Below, one piece after another: positions 1 through 8,086 of a stretch of DNA of 64,000 bases. The stretch's first letter is position 1. Each line of letters begins with the position of its first letter. The notes below the pieces were generated by a model. The model was not told where the DNA came from, did not search any database, and saw only the letters and a program-made list of their open reading frames with translations. Made by a program: the position numbers and the translations under genes. Source of the stretch: Bacteroidales bacterium (GTDB lineage Bacteria > Bacteroidota > Bacteroidia > Bacteroidales > UBA932); the NCBI GenBank assembly GCA_017459075.1, contig JAFUDQ010000022.1, forward strand, positions 1-64,000. Reading direction: 5' to 3'.

Positions 1-3000
1 GTATTTGCCGGCATCATGACGCTGCTATCGTGCAGCACCAGCCTTGATGAAGTAGAAGAGCGCCTGGACAAGGTGGAGGCTCGTGTGGCGGCTCTGGAGA
101 AACTGTGCTCGGAGATGAACAGCAATATCTCCAGCCTGAGATGCATCGTCCAGGCCGTGCAGAACGGGGATTATATCACATCAGTAACACCTTTGACGGA
201 GAACGGCAAAGAGGTGGGTTATACGATAAACTTTTCCAAGGGTAAGCCTATCACGGTTTACCACGGAAAGGATGGAGCCAATGGGAAAGACGGAAAGGAC
301 GGACAGGATGGAAAAGATGGAGAAGATGGTAAAGACGGGACCAATGGTCAGGATGGTCATACTCCTGTGATAGGTGTGAAACAAGACACTGACGGTATTT
401 GGTACTGGACCATTGATGGAGAATGGCTGTTGGACAGCAACAATCAGAAAGTCAAGGCTGTTGGCCTTGACGGGAAGGATGGCCAGAATGGTGCTGATGG
501 TCAGCCCGGATCAGACGGAAAAGATGGGCAGAATGGCCAGGACGGGAAAGACGGTATTACACCACAGCTAAAGATAGAGGACGGCTACTGGTATGTTTCC
601 ACCGACAACGGTGCCACATGGACTCAGTTGGGGAAAGCTACAGGAGAGAATGGTCAGGATGGAAGAGACGGAACGAATGGAGCCGACGGCAAGGATGGAA
701 AGGATGGGAAAGACGGCGATTCAATGTTCCAGAGCGTAAATGTGACCGATACCGAAGTGACATTCGTGACCAGCGACGGCCAGACCTTCGTGATCCGCCG
801 TGCGGCTGCGCTGAGCATTGAGTTCGATTCAGCGGACCTCGTGGTGATGGGTACGAACGCCACTCGCGATATCCACTACACCATCACCTCCGGAGTTGAT
901 GATATTACGATAGAAGCCCTTAGCTCTGCCGATATCAAGGTGAAGGTGAACAGGACCGATGCCAAGACGGGTAGCCTTCAGGTGGTGACCGGAGCGACGA
1001 TTGACGAGTATAGCAAGGTTGTTGTGCTGGTTAACAACGGCAGCCAGGCCATTATGCGAACGCTCACCTTTGAGGAGGAAGCCATTAAGGTAGAGGAGGA
1101 TACCACCAAGGAGGTTACCGATGACGGCGGCGAGGTCACACTGGAGTTCTTCTCCAATGTTCCTTGTCAGGTTGTGATTCCGGAAGATGCCCAGAGCTGG
1201 ATTAGTGTTGCTCCGGAGACCAAGGCGATGGAGAAGCAGACAATTGACTTAATTGTGAAACCGAATGAAGGCTTACCTCGCTCTGCAACTGTCAATGTAG
1301 TAGGCCAAGAAGATGCCTCCAATATCGTTCTTTCGTACACAATCACTCAAGAAGGATTTGGCGGTGGTGTTTTGAATGGTCTTACCGTTCCTCCAGATAA
1401 TGAAATTTGGTACAGAACAGCTGATAACAAAATATATGATGTTACTCAATGTGAGAAAAATTTTTGGCTGAATCAGCCTTTCAATGTGCCACTCATTTCG
1501 AATACTTATGAGAATGGTTTTGGCATAATAAAATGTGATGGTCCCATTATATGTTTAAATAGCGGTGTATTCTACGATAATGAGATCTCTGAACTGTATT
1601 TGCCGGATTGTGTGGAACGCCTGGGAATATGTGCAATTTATCTAACCAAACTAAAGTCATTAAGAATACCGGCTAATCTTAATGAGATTGGTGATTCGGG
1701 GTTAATAGAAAACCTCTATATGGAGAAGTTTAGCGGGGCTCATGTTTCAGAAGATGGGAGATGCGTCATCATTGATGGCACCTTGCATGCTTTTGCTGGA
1801 TATGGGATAATGGACTACACCATTCCTCAAGGTGTTAAAGAAATAGCACATGGCGCGCTAAGGGACTATCATTCTTTGGAATCTGTCGTTATTCCTGAAG
1901 GAGTTGAAACTATTAGGGGAGCTGCATTCTGGGGAGATTCTCATTTAAACTCTGTTTTTTTCCCATCCTCGTTAAAAGCAATTGAAGCACGCGCCTTTAC
2001 TGAATGCTCCGGTATTACTGGCTTCTATGGTAATGACGAGTTTCATACTCCAGATAATAGATGTCTACTATCTAATCCGGCAGGAAAAGGGAAGTGGGTT
2101 TCTTTTTGCGCTGGCAAGGGATTAATAGAATACTCTATTCCGGAAGGTATCGTTGGAATAGAACAAGAATCTTTTGCCTATTGCGAAGAATTAAAGGCTC
2201 TTCACTTACCCAATACCCTAGAGGATGTTGATCCTTGGGCATTTGGTTCTTTAAATACAATAGAAGCCGTATACGGGTCTAAAGCATCAGAAGACCATAA
2301 ATGCATTGTGATAGATGGTAATTTGAAACTGTTTGTGGGGAGGAGAGGAATAACACACTATTCTGTTCCGGAGAGTGTTACAAAGATAGACTTGCTTGCT
2401 TTTGCTCGTAGTACAGAATTGAAGGAGTTAACTATTGGAGATAGTGTGGTGGAACTCGGAAGTGACTGTTTCAGTGATTGTCCCAATCTGGAGACCATTA
2501 TTCTTTCCGCCAACCTAAAAAAAATCAACAGTATAAATCCTTTTGGAGATGCAAATAAAGTCTATTGTCGTTCTCTGATACCTCCTTATCATAATGGTCT
2601 GGGCGATGTAATGCATAGCGGAACTAGCATTTATGTCCCAGAGCAATCGTTATCATTGTACAAAAGACATCCGGGTTGGGCTTTGTATAAAGATAGTTTT
2701 ATTGCATATAATTACAATGATCTTCCATCAGCCGGATATTATATTTCTTCTGACTACACAAAAGATGGAGAAGTGATACCGCTTCAAACGGCATCTATTG
2801 GAAACGGAATTGATATAGTTTTGATGGGAGATGCGTTCAGTGATCGGCAAATAACGAGCGGTCATTACAGGAGTGAAATGGAAAAGCTATATTCATATTT
2901 TTTCAGTGAAGAGCCGTATAAAACCTATAAAGACTGTTTTAATGTGTATTACATTAATGTCGTCTCCGCGACAGAGGGGTACGATAATGAAGGCGCGGCT

Positions 3001-3765
3001 TTATTTGGGTATGAGGAGGATGGCGGCTTACAGCACCAAGCTTGTATAGAATACGCAAGAAAAGCAGTAAGCGAAGACCGAATGGATGAGGCAACAATTA
3101 TCGTTGGTTTTAACTCCTATCAACACGAAGGTTACGCATTCTACTATACTCCAGAATATCATAGCGATTATGGCAGTGGTCTGGGGTTAGCATTTTTCTC
3201 AATAGGCGAAAGTGATGAAGCTACGGAACAATTACTTCATCATGAAGCATGTGGACATGCCTTTGCCAAACTTGCTGATGAATATGAGAACACTGCGGGT
3301 CCTATAAGTGAAGAAAGCAAAAATGCTCACCTTCAAGATCGCAATAATTATGGATGGTATAAGAATATTGACTTTACAAATGATCCGCACACGATTATCT
3401 GGCATGAATTCCTTTCAGATGAACGATATGCAGATGAAGGAGTAGGCATATACGAAGGCGGTAATTGTTTTGAGCAAGGCGTCTGGCGCCCGACCGATGC
3501 CAGCATCATGCGCTACAACACCGGTGGCTTCAACGCGCCCAGCCGCTACGCCATCTGGTACCGCATCGGAAAGCTGGCCTACGGAGAGAGTTGGGAAGGT
3601 GGCTATGAGGACTTCGTGGCTTACGATGCCATCAACCGTACACCGGCTGCAGTAGCGCGTCGCGATGTCCAGCGCCGCCGTGCTGTACAGAAGCCGCTGC
3701 CTCAGCTTCCGCCGCCAGTAGTGGTCGGCCACGGCTGGAGGGAAGAACTCCAGAAGAGGAAGTAG
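1..3765 (+). CDS. DUF4988/collagen-like/BACON/BspA-LRR lipoprotein with M64-type peptidase domain (5' partial)
   Basis: Probable surface lipoprotein metallopeptidase. The frame is open to the window edge and the first residues look like the hydrophobic core of a signal peptide ending in a lipobox (LLSC), so the true start lies upstream; residues here count from the ATG at 16. In order: coiled coil 9-48 (DUF4988 type), GXY collagen-like tracts 84-114, 150-180 and 210-234, a BACON-like domain about 365-445, BspA-type leucine-rich repeats about 450-890, then a peptidase M64 (IgA-peptidase-like) domain with zinc motif HEACGH at 1076-1081 followed by a downstream ADE. The M64 family includes IgA-cleaving enzymes; the substrate here is unknown. 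The stretch from about 1260 to 3470 is visibly more AT-rich than both ends, suggesting a mosaic gene. A dispersed repeat begins directly at the stop codon. Confidence 0.85.
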   Translation, partial: VFAGIMTLLSCSTSLDEVEERLDKVEARVAALEKLCSEMNSNISSLRCIVQAVQNGDYITSVTPLTENGKEVGYTINFSKGKPITVYHGKDGANGKDGKDGQDGKDGEDGKDGTNGQDGHTPVIGVKQDTDGIWYWTIDGEWLLDSNNQKVKAVGLDGKDGQNGADGQPGSDGKDGQNGQDGKDGITPQLKIEDGYWYVSTDNGATWTQLGKATGENGQDGRDGTNGADGKDGKDGKDGDSMFQSVNVTDTEVTFVTSDGQTFVIRRAAALSIEFDSADLVVMGTNATRDIHYTITSGVDDITIEALSSADIKVKVNRTDAKTGSLQVVTGATIDEYSKVVVLVNNGSQAIMRTLTFEEEAIKVEEDTTKEVTDDGGEVTLEFFSNVPCQVVIPEDAQSWISVAPETKAMEKQTIDLIVKPNEGLPRSATVNVVGQEDASNIVLSYTITQEGFGGGVLNGLTVPPDNEIWYRTADNKIYDVTQCEKNFWLNQPFNVPLISNTYENGFGIIKCDGPIICLNSGVFYDNEISELYLPDCVERLGICAIYLTKLKSLRIPANLNEIGDSGLIENLYMEKFSGAHVSEDGRCVIIDGTLHAFAGYGIMDYTIPQGVKEIAHGALRDYHSLESVVIPEGVETIRGAAFWGDSHLNSVFFPSSLKAIEARAFTECSGITGFYGNDEFHTPDNRCLLSNPAGKGKWVSFCAGKGLIEYSIPEGIVGIEQESFAYCEELKALHLPNTLEDVDPWAFGSLNTIEAVYGSKASEDHKCIVIDGNLKLFVGRRGITHYSVPESVTKIDLLAFARSTELKELTIGDSVVELGSDCFSDCPNLETIILSANLKKINSINPFGDANKVYCRSLIPPYHNGLGDVMHSGTSIYVPEQSLSLYKRHPGWALYKDSFIAYNYNDLPSAGYYISSDYTKDGEVIPLQTASIGNGIDIVLMGDAFSDRQITSGHYRSEMEKLYSYFFSEEPYKTYKDCFNVYYINVVSATEGYDNEGAALFGYEEDGGLQHQACIEYARKAVSEDRMDEATIIVGFNSYQHEGYAFYYTPEYHSDYGSGLGLAFFSIGESDEATEQLLHHEACGHAFAKLADEYENTAGPISEESKNAHLQDRNNYGWYKNIDFTNDPHTIIWHEFLSDERYADEGVGIYEGGNCFEQGVWRPTDASIMRYNTGGFNAPSRYAIWYRIGKLAYGESWEGGYEDFVAYDAINRTPAAVARRDVQRRRAVQKPLPQLPPPVVVGHGWREELQKRK

Positions 3766-3857
3766 ATTTCTCCACTCGCTTCGCTCGGTCGAAATGACAA
3801 ATAAGGCTTCGTTCGGTCGAAATGACAAATAAGGCTTCGTTCGGTCGAAATGACAAG
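3764..3857. repeat. Dispersed GGTCGAAATGACA element, 28-bp tandem x3
   Basis: One fuller copy of the dispersed palindromic element (starting ATTTCTCC) followed by tail copies with core GGTCGAAATGAC at a strict 28-bp period (cores begin at 3786, 3814 and 3842). It begins at the stop codon of the M64 lipoprotein gene. The unit is not a multiple of three, unlike the copies inside genes. Confidence 0.85.
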
Positions 3858-3877
3858 ACCGACCCCCGATCGGTGTC

Positions 3878-3957
3878 GGGGGTGACGTTATCAGGGCGGA
3901 GGTGACGTTATCAGGGCGGGGGTGACGTTTTCAGGTCGGAGGTGACGTTGGGAGCTG
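3878..3957. repeat. 20-bp tandem repeat, four units
   Basis: Four units of 20 bp, GGRGGTGACGTTATCAGGGC in consensus, at 3878, 3898, 3918 and 3938, with the last degenerate. The sequence is unlike the GGTCGAAATGACA family. No gene is seen between 3766 and 4168; apart from these repeats and the hairpin at 4085-4130 the stretch has no recognisable content. Confidence 0.85.
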
Positions 3958-4084
3958 TGCATGACGGCATGGCACCAACTCATCATGGGGATACCGCAAG
4001 AATACATCCGATTAGTTGCGTTATCCCTGTTTTTAAAGTGGCTACTTGCAAGTACTGGCCCGGTGACATGCACATACCCCCTTC

Positions 4085-4130
4085 AAAAACACGGAATGTG
4101 CAAGTTTAAAGCCCTTTTTCTGCACATTCC
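4085..4130 (-). terminator. Intrinsic terminator of the minus-strand transporter pair
   Basis: GGAATGTGCA at 4093-4102 pairs perfectly with TGCACATTCC at 4121-4130 around an 18-nt loop. Read on the minus strand it is followed by GTG and five T residues (4089-4085). It lies 40-80 nt beyond the stop of the SBF-family gene. Confidence 0.7.
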
Positions 4131-4168
4131 CTTGAAGGAGAAGTGACGGGGAAAGGGACGTGAAGAGT

Positions 4169-5122
4169 CTACTTCTGGTGCTGTTTTTGGTAGAGTTCCC
4201 AGGAGTTGAAGAGGTTCTGCCAGAGGGCGTAGAGGCCACCGGCGATGGAGGTGACGGGGGTCATGTAGGAGTAGCCCAGCCAGATAAGAAAGCCGGTGTT
4301 TTTCTGGCCAAGGGCCTGGCCGGCGGTAATCTTGTCTACATAATTCCTGTAACCAAAATGGCGGCCTGCGGCAAACTGTACAGCCGTGCAGGCCAGGGAG
4401 ACAAGCACAATGCAGAAAATGCTTCCGGCAGATAAAGAACTGTGTACCAGAGCTTTAGTTGCAAGCAAAATTGCAAGCATAAGCCCCACACCCCATACGT
4501 AGAAGGAATTGGAAGCCCAAGCTTCTAGTTTGGCATGTAAACGTTTCATCCACAGGCGAATAGCCCAGGCCAAAAAACAAGGCACAATAAGCAGCGGGAA
4601 AATCTTCCCGGCCAGGACAAGCACGTAAGCCCAGAACCCCATATCGGCCGCCGGCCGCACCATAGGAATAACCGTAGGAATGACCAGCGTGGCTACGGAA
4701 TTGATAATCAGAAGGTAAGTAATGGTATCGGCCAGTTTGCCACCAAGACGTTCAGTAATAACCCCGGCAGCAGAAGCAGTAGGGCAGATAAGGCAAATCA
4801 TCGCACACTCAAGAAGAATGCGGATGTCTTCACTCTCTGAATGAATAGCAAGGAAGGCTGTTCCTATGAAGGCAAGCCCTTGGAACAGAATGGCATACAG
4901 GTGCCACCTTCTGAAATGCAAATCCCTGGGCGATGTCTTTATGAACTGGAAGAAAAGCAGTACCGCAATGACCAGCCTCTGGCATTCGGATGCGATTTTG
5001 TTGCATACCGGGCCGACGGGAGCCAGGGCCGGAGTGAAATGGTAAATAAGATACAGGCTGGCGCCGGTGACCATGGCCAGCGGCAGCATCCAGTCCTTTA
5101 AAAACTGTCTGAAAGAGCCCAC
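4169..5122 (-). CDS. Bile acid:sodium symporter (SBF/BASS)-family transporter
   Basis: Polytopic inner-membrane protein with about nine or ten hydrophobic segments, resembling the SBF/BASS fold (for example the small-residue stretch PTASAAGVI, and a late segment with GQALGQKNTGF). Substrate unknown: family members move bile acids, pantoate or organic anions with sodium. The frame is open to a TTG at 5173, which would overlap the upstream gene by 44 bp. I prefer the GTG at 5122, eight bases after that gene's stop, giving 317 aa; an ATG at 5089 is also possible. It follows the DUF6198 gene as a two-gene operon and is closed by the hairpin at 4085-4130. The family call is moderate; I see no conserved catalytic motif. 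Confidence 0.7.
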   Translation of the reverse strand: MGSFRQFLKDWMLPLAMVTGASLYLIYHFTPALAPVGPVCNKIASECQRLVIAVLLFFQFIKTSPRDLHFRRWHLYAILFQGLAFIGTAFLAIHSESEDIRILLECAMICLICPTASAAGVITERLGGKLADTITYLLIINSVATLVIPTVIPMVRPAADMGFWAYVLVLAGKIFPLLIVPCFLAWAIRLWMKRLHAKLEAWASNSFYVWGVGLMLAILLATKALVHSSLSAGSIFCIVLVSLACTAVQFAAGRHFGYRNYVDKITAGQALGQKNTGFLIWLGYSYMTPVTSIAGGLYALWQNLFNSWELYQKQHQK

Positions 5123-5129
5123 GGGAAGA

Positions 5130-5801
5130 CTAAATCTTGAAACGGAAAACCTTTGAAAGGAATTTGTCCACAAGAGGGTCTGTAACCTTCATGCAAAGCC
5201 CTGTGAAGAGAGCCAGGATAAGGGTTCCTTCGCGAATTACAATATTGGCGCCATCCCCGGAGAATACCCCGAAAGCAAGCTGCGCGAAAAGGGCGGAAAT
5301 TACGACCAGATAAATGTCAAAGGCTATTTTTACGTTGCTGAAGCTTGCTTTTGTAACCTCGCTCACAACTGCCGCAGTCTTTTCTCCTGCAAGCATCCAT
5401 GCGTTGCCAACAATCTCCATGCGCACGCCAATGGCTGTAACAATCACCGTGAGTATGCAGAACAGCATCTGCATTCCGTAAGTCGTAACAGTCACGTCCC
5501 TGAGCAGCCAGATACAGGCATCGCAAAGATAACCGAAGACAAATGCTGCCGGAATCTGCATCAGGAAGGACAGTTTGAATTTCCTGCCAAGCATAATAAG
5601 CTGGGCCAGGATGAATACAAGGTGCATCATCCATGTGAAAGTACCAACCGAAATACTGGTGAATTTAAGGTTCAGTACAGCGGGAGGGCAGGATACCGGT
5701 GCTGTTCCAAGATTTGATTTCAGAGACAGGGCTACTCCGAAGGCAACTATGACAAGACCGATGGTAGCGACTATATAGCGTTTTAGCAGGCTGTTTTCCA
5801 T
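5130..5801 (-). CDS. YczE/DUF6198-family integral membrane protein
   Basis: A 223-aa protein with about five or six transmembrane segments. The N-terminal sequence (VAFGVALSLKSNLGTAPVSCPP) is typical of the YczE/YitT-like DUF6198 family found widely in Bacteroidota and Firmicutes. Function is not established; a small-molecule transporter or transport accessory is an inference from topology and from the SBF-type gene next to it. It is first in the minus-strand pair and divergent from the LolC-like gene, with the two starts about 66 bp apart, so both promoters share that short gap. Confidence 0.75.
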   Translation of the reverse strand: MENSLLKRYIVATIGLVIVAFGVALSLKSNLGTAPVSCPPAVLNLKFTSISVGTFTWMMHLVFILAQLIMLGRKFKLSFLMQIPAAFVFGYLCDACIWLLRDVTVTTYGMQMLFCILTVIVTAIGVRMEIVGNAWMLAGEKTAAVVSEVTKASFSNVKIAFDIYLVVISALFAQLAFGVFSGDGANIVIREGTLILALFTGLCMKVTDPLVDKFLSKVFRFKI

Positions 5802-5867
5802 GTTTGTGGTTTATTTTTGTTATTCTTTCTGCAAATATGGGCAAAAATTCCTAACTTCGCAAACCTC

Positions 5868-7028
5868 ATGAGCGCATCGTCATTCATATCAGGAAAACTC
5901 CGTTTCAAGGGGAGGATAGCTGTGGTCTCCATAGCTGTTTCCTTCCTTGTCATGATTATCGCGGTATCCGTTACTTCAGGCTTCAGGGCTGAAATCCGAA
6001 GCGGCATCTCCGGCATTTTCGGCGACGTTCAGGTGAGTGCTGACGGTACCAACTACCTGAGCGACGAGTCTGTGATAAGCTTCGACCGCCCTTTCATGGA
6101 ACAGATTCAGGGCCTTGACTATGTGCAAAAGGTTGTTCCTGCGGTGTACAAGGCCGGAATAATAAAGAAAGACGACCTTATCCAGGGTCTTATGTTCAAG
6201 GGCGTACCGGACGGCCCTGACAGTCTTGGCGTGCGCATCCCGTCCACCGTGGCGGCGCAGCTCTCGCTCTCTGAAGGGGACAGGATGACGGTTTACTTCG
6301 CCGGTGAAAAGGTACGCGTCAGGAATTTTACGGTGCGGGAAATCTATGAGGCCGTCCTTGGCGGAGAGGACAAGCTCGTGGTCTATGCTTCCCTTAAGGA
6401 TTTGCAGGCGCTCTGCGGGCTGGGAGACAAGGAAGCATCGGCCTTGGAAATAATACTCAAAGGGGTGGACAATACGCCGGAGGCGCTCGATGCGGCGGCC
6501 GAGGATATCGGCTACATCGTCTATTCAAATACACCGGAAGGGGAGATGCCTCCCGTGGCATCATCTTCTTACAACCGCTTCCCGCAAGTGTACTCGTGGC
6601 TGGACCTTCTGGATGTGAATGTGCTTCTGGTTCTTGGACTTATGACGATAGTTGCAGGATTCAACATGATTTCCGGCCTGCTGATAGTCCTTCTCAGGAA
6701 CATTTCCACTATCGGAATCCTCAAATCTGTGGGCATGAAAGACCGCAGTGTAGCCAAAGCCTTCCTGCAAATGTCATCCAAGGTGGTGCTGAAAGGCATG
6801 CTCTACGGCAATGCAGCCGGGCTGGGCCTTTGCCTGCTTCAGAAAACAACTCACCTTATTGCGCTTAATCCGGAGAACTATTTCGTCTCTTACATCCCCG
6901 TGCACATTGACCTTATGAGGATTCTTGCAACGGATGCGATTGCCTTTGCCGTGATAATGGTGATGCTTCTGCTGCCATCCCTCTTCATTTCGGGGGTGGA
7001 CCCGGCGAAGACTGTCAAGGTGCAATAA
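5868..7028 (+). CDS. LolC/LolE-like ABC transporter permease (MacB/FtsX fold)
   Basis: Inner-membrane permease of the LolCE/MacB type, 386 aa from the chosen ATG at 5868 (the frame is open to 5817, but 5868 places the cytosolic start and first membrane helix normally). One helix at about 16-38, a large periplasmic domain to about 250, then three helices near 260-285, 305-340 and 355-380 containing the FtsX-like signature around NMISGLLIVLLRNISTIGILKSVGM. Family members pull lipoproteins from the inner membrane with a LolD-type ATPase; no ATPase gene is adjacent. The last 14 bases overlap the convergent transglycosylase gene. Promoter: possible TAacTTCG at 5852, only about ten bases before the start. 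Confidence 0.85.
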   Translation: MSASSFISGKLRFKGRIAVVSIAVSFLVMIIAVSVTSGFRAEIRSGISGIFGDVQVSADGTNYLSDESVISFDRPFMEQIQGLDYVQKVVPAVYKAGIIKKDDLIQGLMFKGVPDGPDSLGVRIPSTVAAQLSLSEGDRMTVYFAGEKVRVRNFTVREIYEAVLGGEDKLVVYASLKDLQALCGLGDKEASALEIILKGVDNTPEALDAAAEDIGYIVYSNTPEGEMPPVASSSYNRFPQVYSWLDLLDVNVLLVLGLMTIVAGFNMISGLLIVLLRNISTIGILKSVGMKDRSVAKAFLQMSSKVVLKGMLYGNAAGLGLCLLQKTTHLIALNPENYFVSYIPVHIDLMRILATDAIAFAVIMVMLLLPSLFISGVDPAKTVKVQ

Positions 7029-8082
7029 TGCAGAAGGCCTTGTAAAGGGAATCCGTCTTTTCTACATGGGCGATTGTCTCTACGCCTTTGAAAACACCGG
7101 TTCTGATTTCAAGTGAGTCGATGGTGAGAGAATCTCTCATAAATGGTATTGCGGCTTTGAGTTCTGTCCATGTTGAATACGGAAGCCCTTTTGACTGGGC
7201 AAGCTTGATGCAGTCCTTGATGCGTCCCTCGCCGGCATTAAACGCCGCCAGGGTAAAGCGGATGAGCTCTTCTTCGCTGGCAGCATCTTCCCTGAACATC
7301 CTCTGGAGCTTCTTCAGGTAGTTGACACCGGCTCTCAGGTTCTCCTTCGGGTCCAGCCTTTCTGCGCTGCCGTTATAGGCTATGGCCGTTTGTTCCATAA
7401 GTTGTAAAAGGCCCTCTGCACCACGTCTGGAGCGGGATTCTATGCGGAACCGGGACTCCTGCCATACAAGGGAAGCCAGCATCCTCCAGTCCCAACCCAG
7501 CTCTTTTGCCGCCTCCTTAAGGATGCTGTCATAAGGGCTGGCATTGTTGAAATGGCGGCCCGATGCCACCCTGGAATAGGGCTCGTATGAAGGGGAAAAA
7601 CGCTCCAATATATTATTATAGTCCTGGGAGTATTTTAGTGAAGACAGGCTTGTGTTGAGGCTGGCGGCGGAAAGGGCCCTTCCTTCTGTTGTAACCCAAA
7701 CAGTACTGTCAGCCATAATGCTGCATTTCTGAAGGCCGGGGTGCCGGGCCAGGGAAGAATCGGCAAAGGGCAGTACCGCAAGGTCAAGTACGCCTGCCTC
7801 AAGGCTGTCCAAAACGGCTCTCTGGTTGGCAGAAAGAGTTATTTCCATGTCGCAGCGCAGGATATCGGCAGCGCGGCGCAGCATTTCATAATTGAAGCCG
7901 ATACTGTAAGAAACAGCCTTGCTTTTGTATCCTCCAAGGGCAATCACGCATTTTGCCTGCGTCATCCCGTCAGGATTCTTCTCTTCAGGACTCCGGTATG
8001 AATGAGGCGGCCATACGAAGAGCAGCAGCCCAACGCAAATCAAGTACGGAAAGTACTTTCGTATGCCTTTTCCCAAGCTCAA
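7015..8082 (-). CDS. MltF-like membrane-bound lytic transglycosylase
   Basis: A 355-aa predicted periplasmic peptidoglycan lytic transglycosylase. An N-terminal hydrophobic segment (about 10-25) serves as signal or anchor, followed by a solute-binding-protein-like domain (about 40-150) and an SLT domain from about 185. The motif WQESRF supplies the catalytic glutamate, followed by GAEGLLQLM and a later AAFNAGEGRI, all standard for family 1 lytic transglycosylases. The two-part arrangement matches MltF. The gene lies four bases after the porin gene on the same strand, so they are probably cotranscribed. It overlaps the convergent LolC-like gene by 14 bp. Confidence 0.88.
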   Translation of the reverse strand: MSLGKGIRKYFPYLICVGLLLFVWPPHSYRSPEEKNPDGMTQAKCVIALGGYKSKAVSYSIGFNYEMLRRAADILRCDMEITLSANQRAVLDSLEAGVLDLAVLPFADSSLARHPGLQKCSIMADSTVWVTTEGRALSAASLNTSLSSLKYSQDYNNILERFSPSYEPYSRVASGRHFNNASPYDSILKEAAKELGWDWRMLASLVWQESRFRIESRSRRGAEGLLQLMEQTAIAYNGSAERLDPKENLRAGVNYLKKLQRMFREDAASEEELIRFTLAAFNAGEGRIKDCIKLAQSKGLPYSTWTELKAAIPFMRDSLTIDSLEIRTGVFKGVETIAHVEKTDSLYKAFCIIAP

Positions 8083-8086
8083 AACC

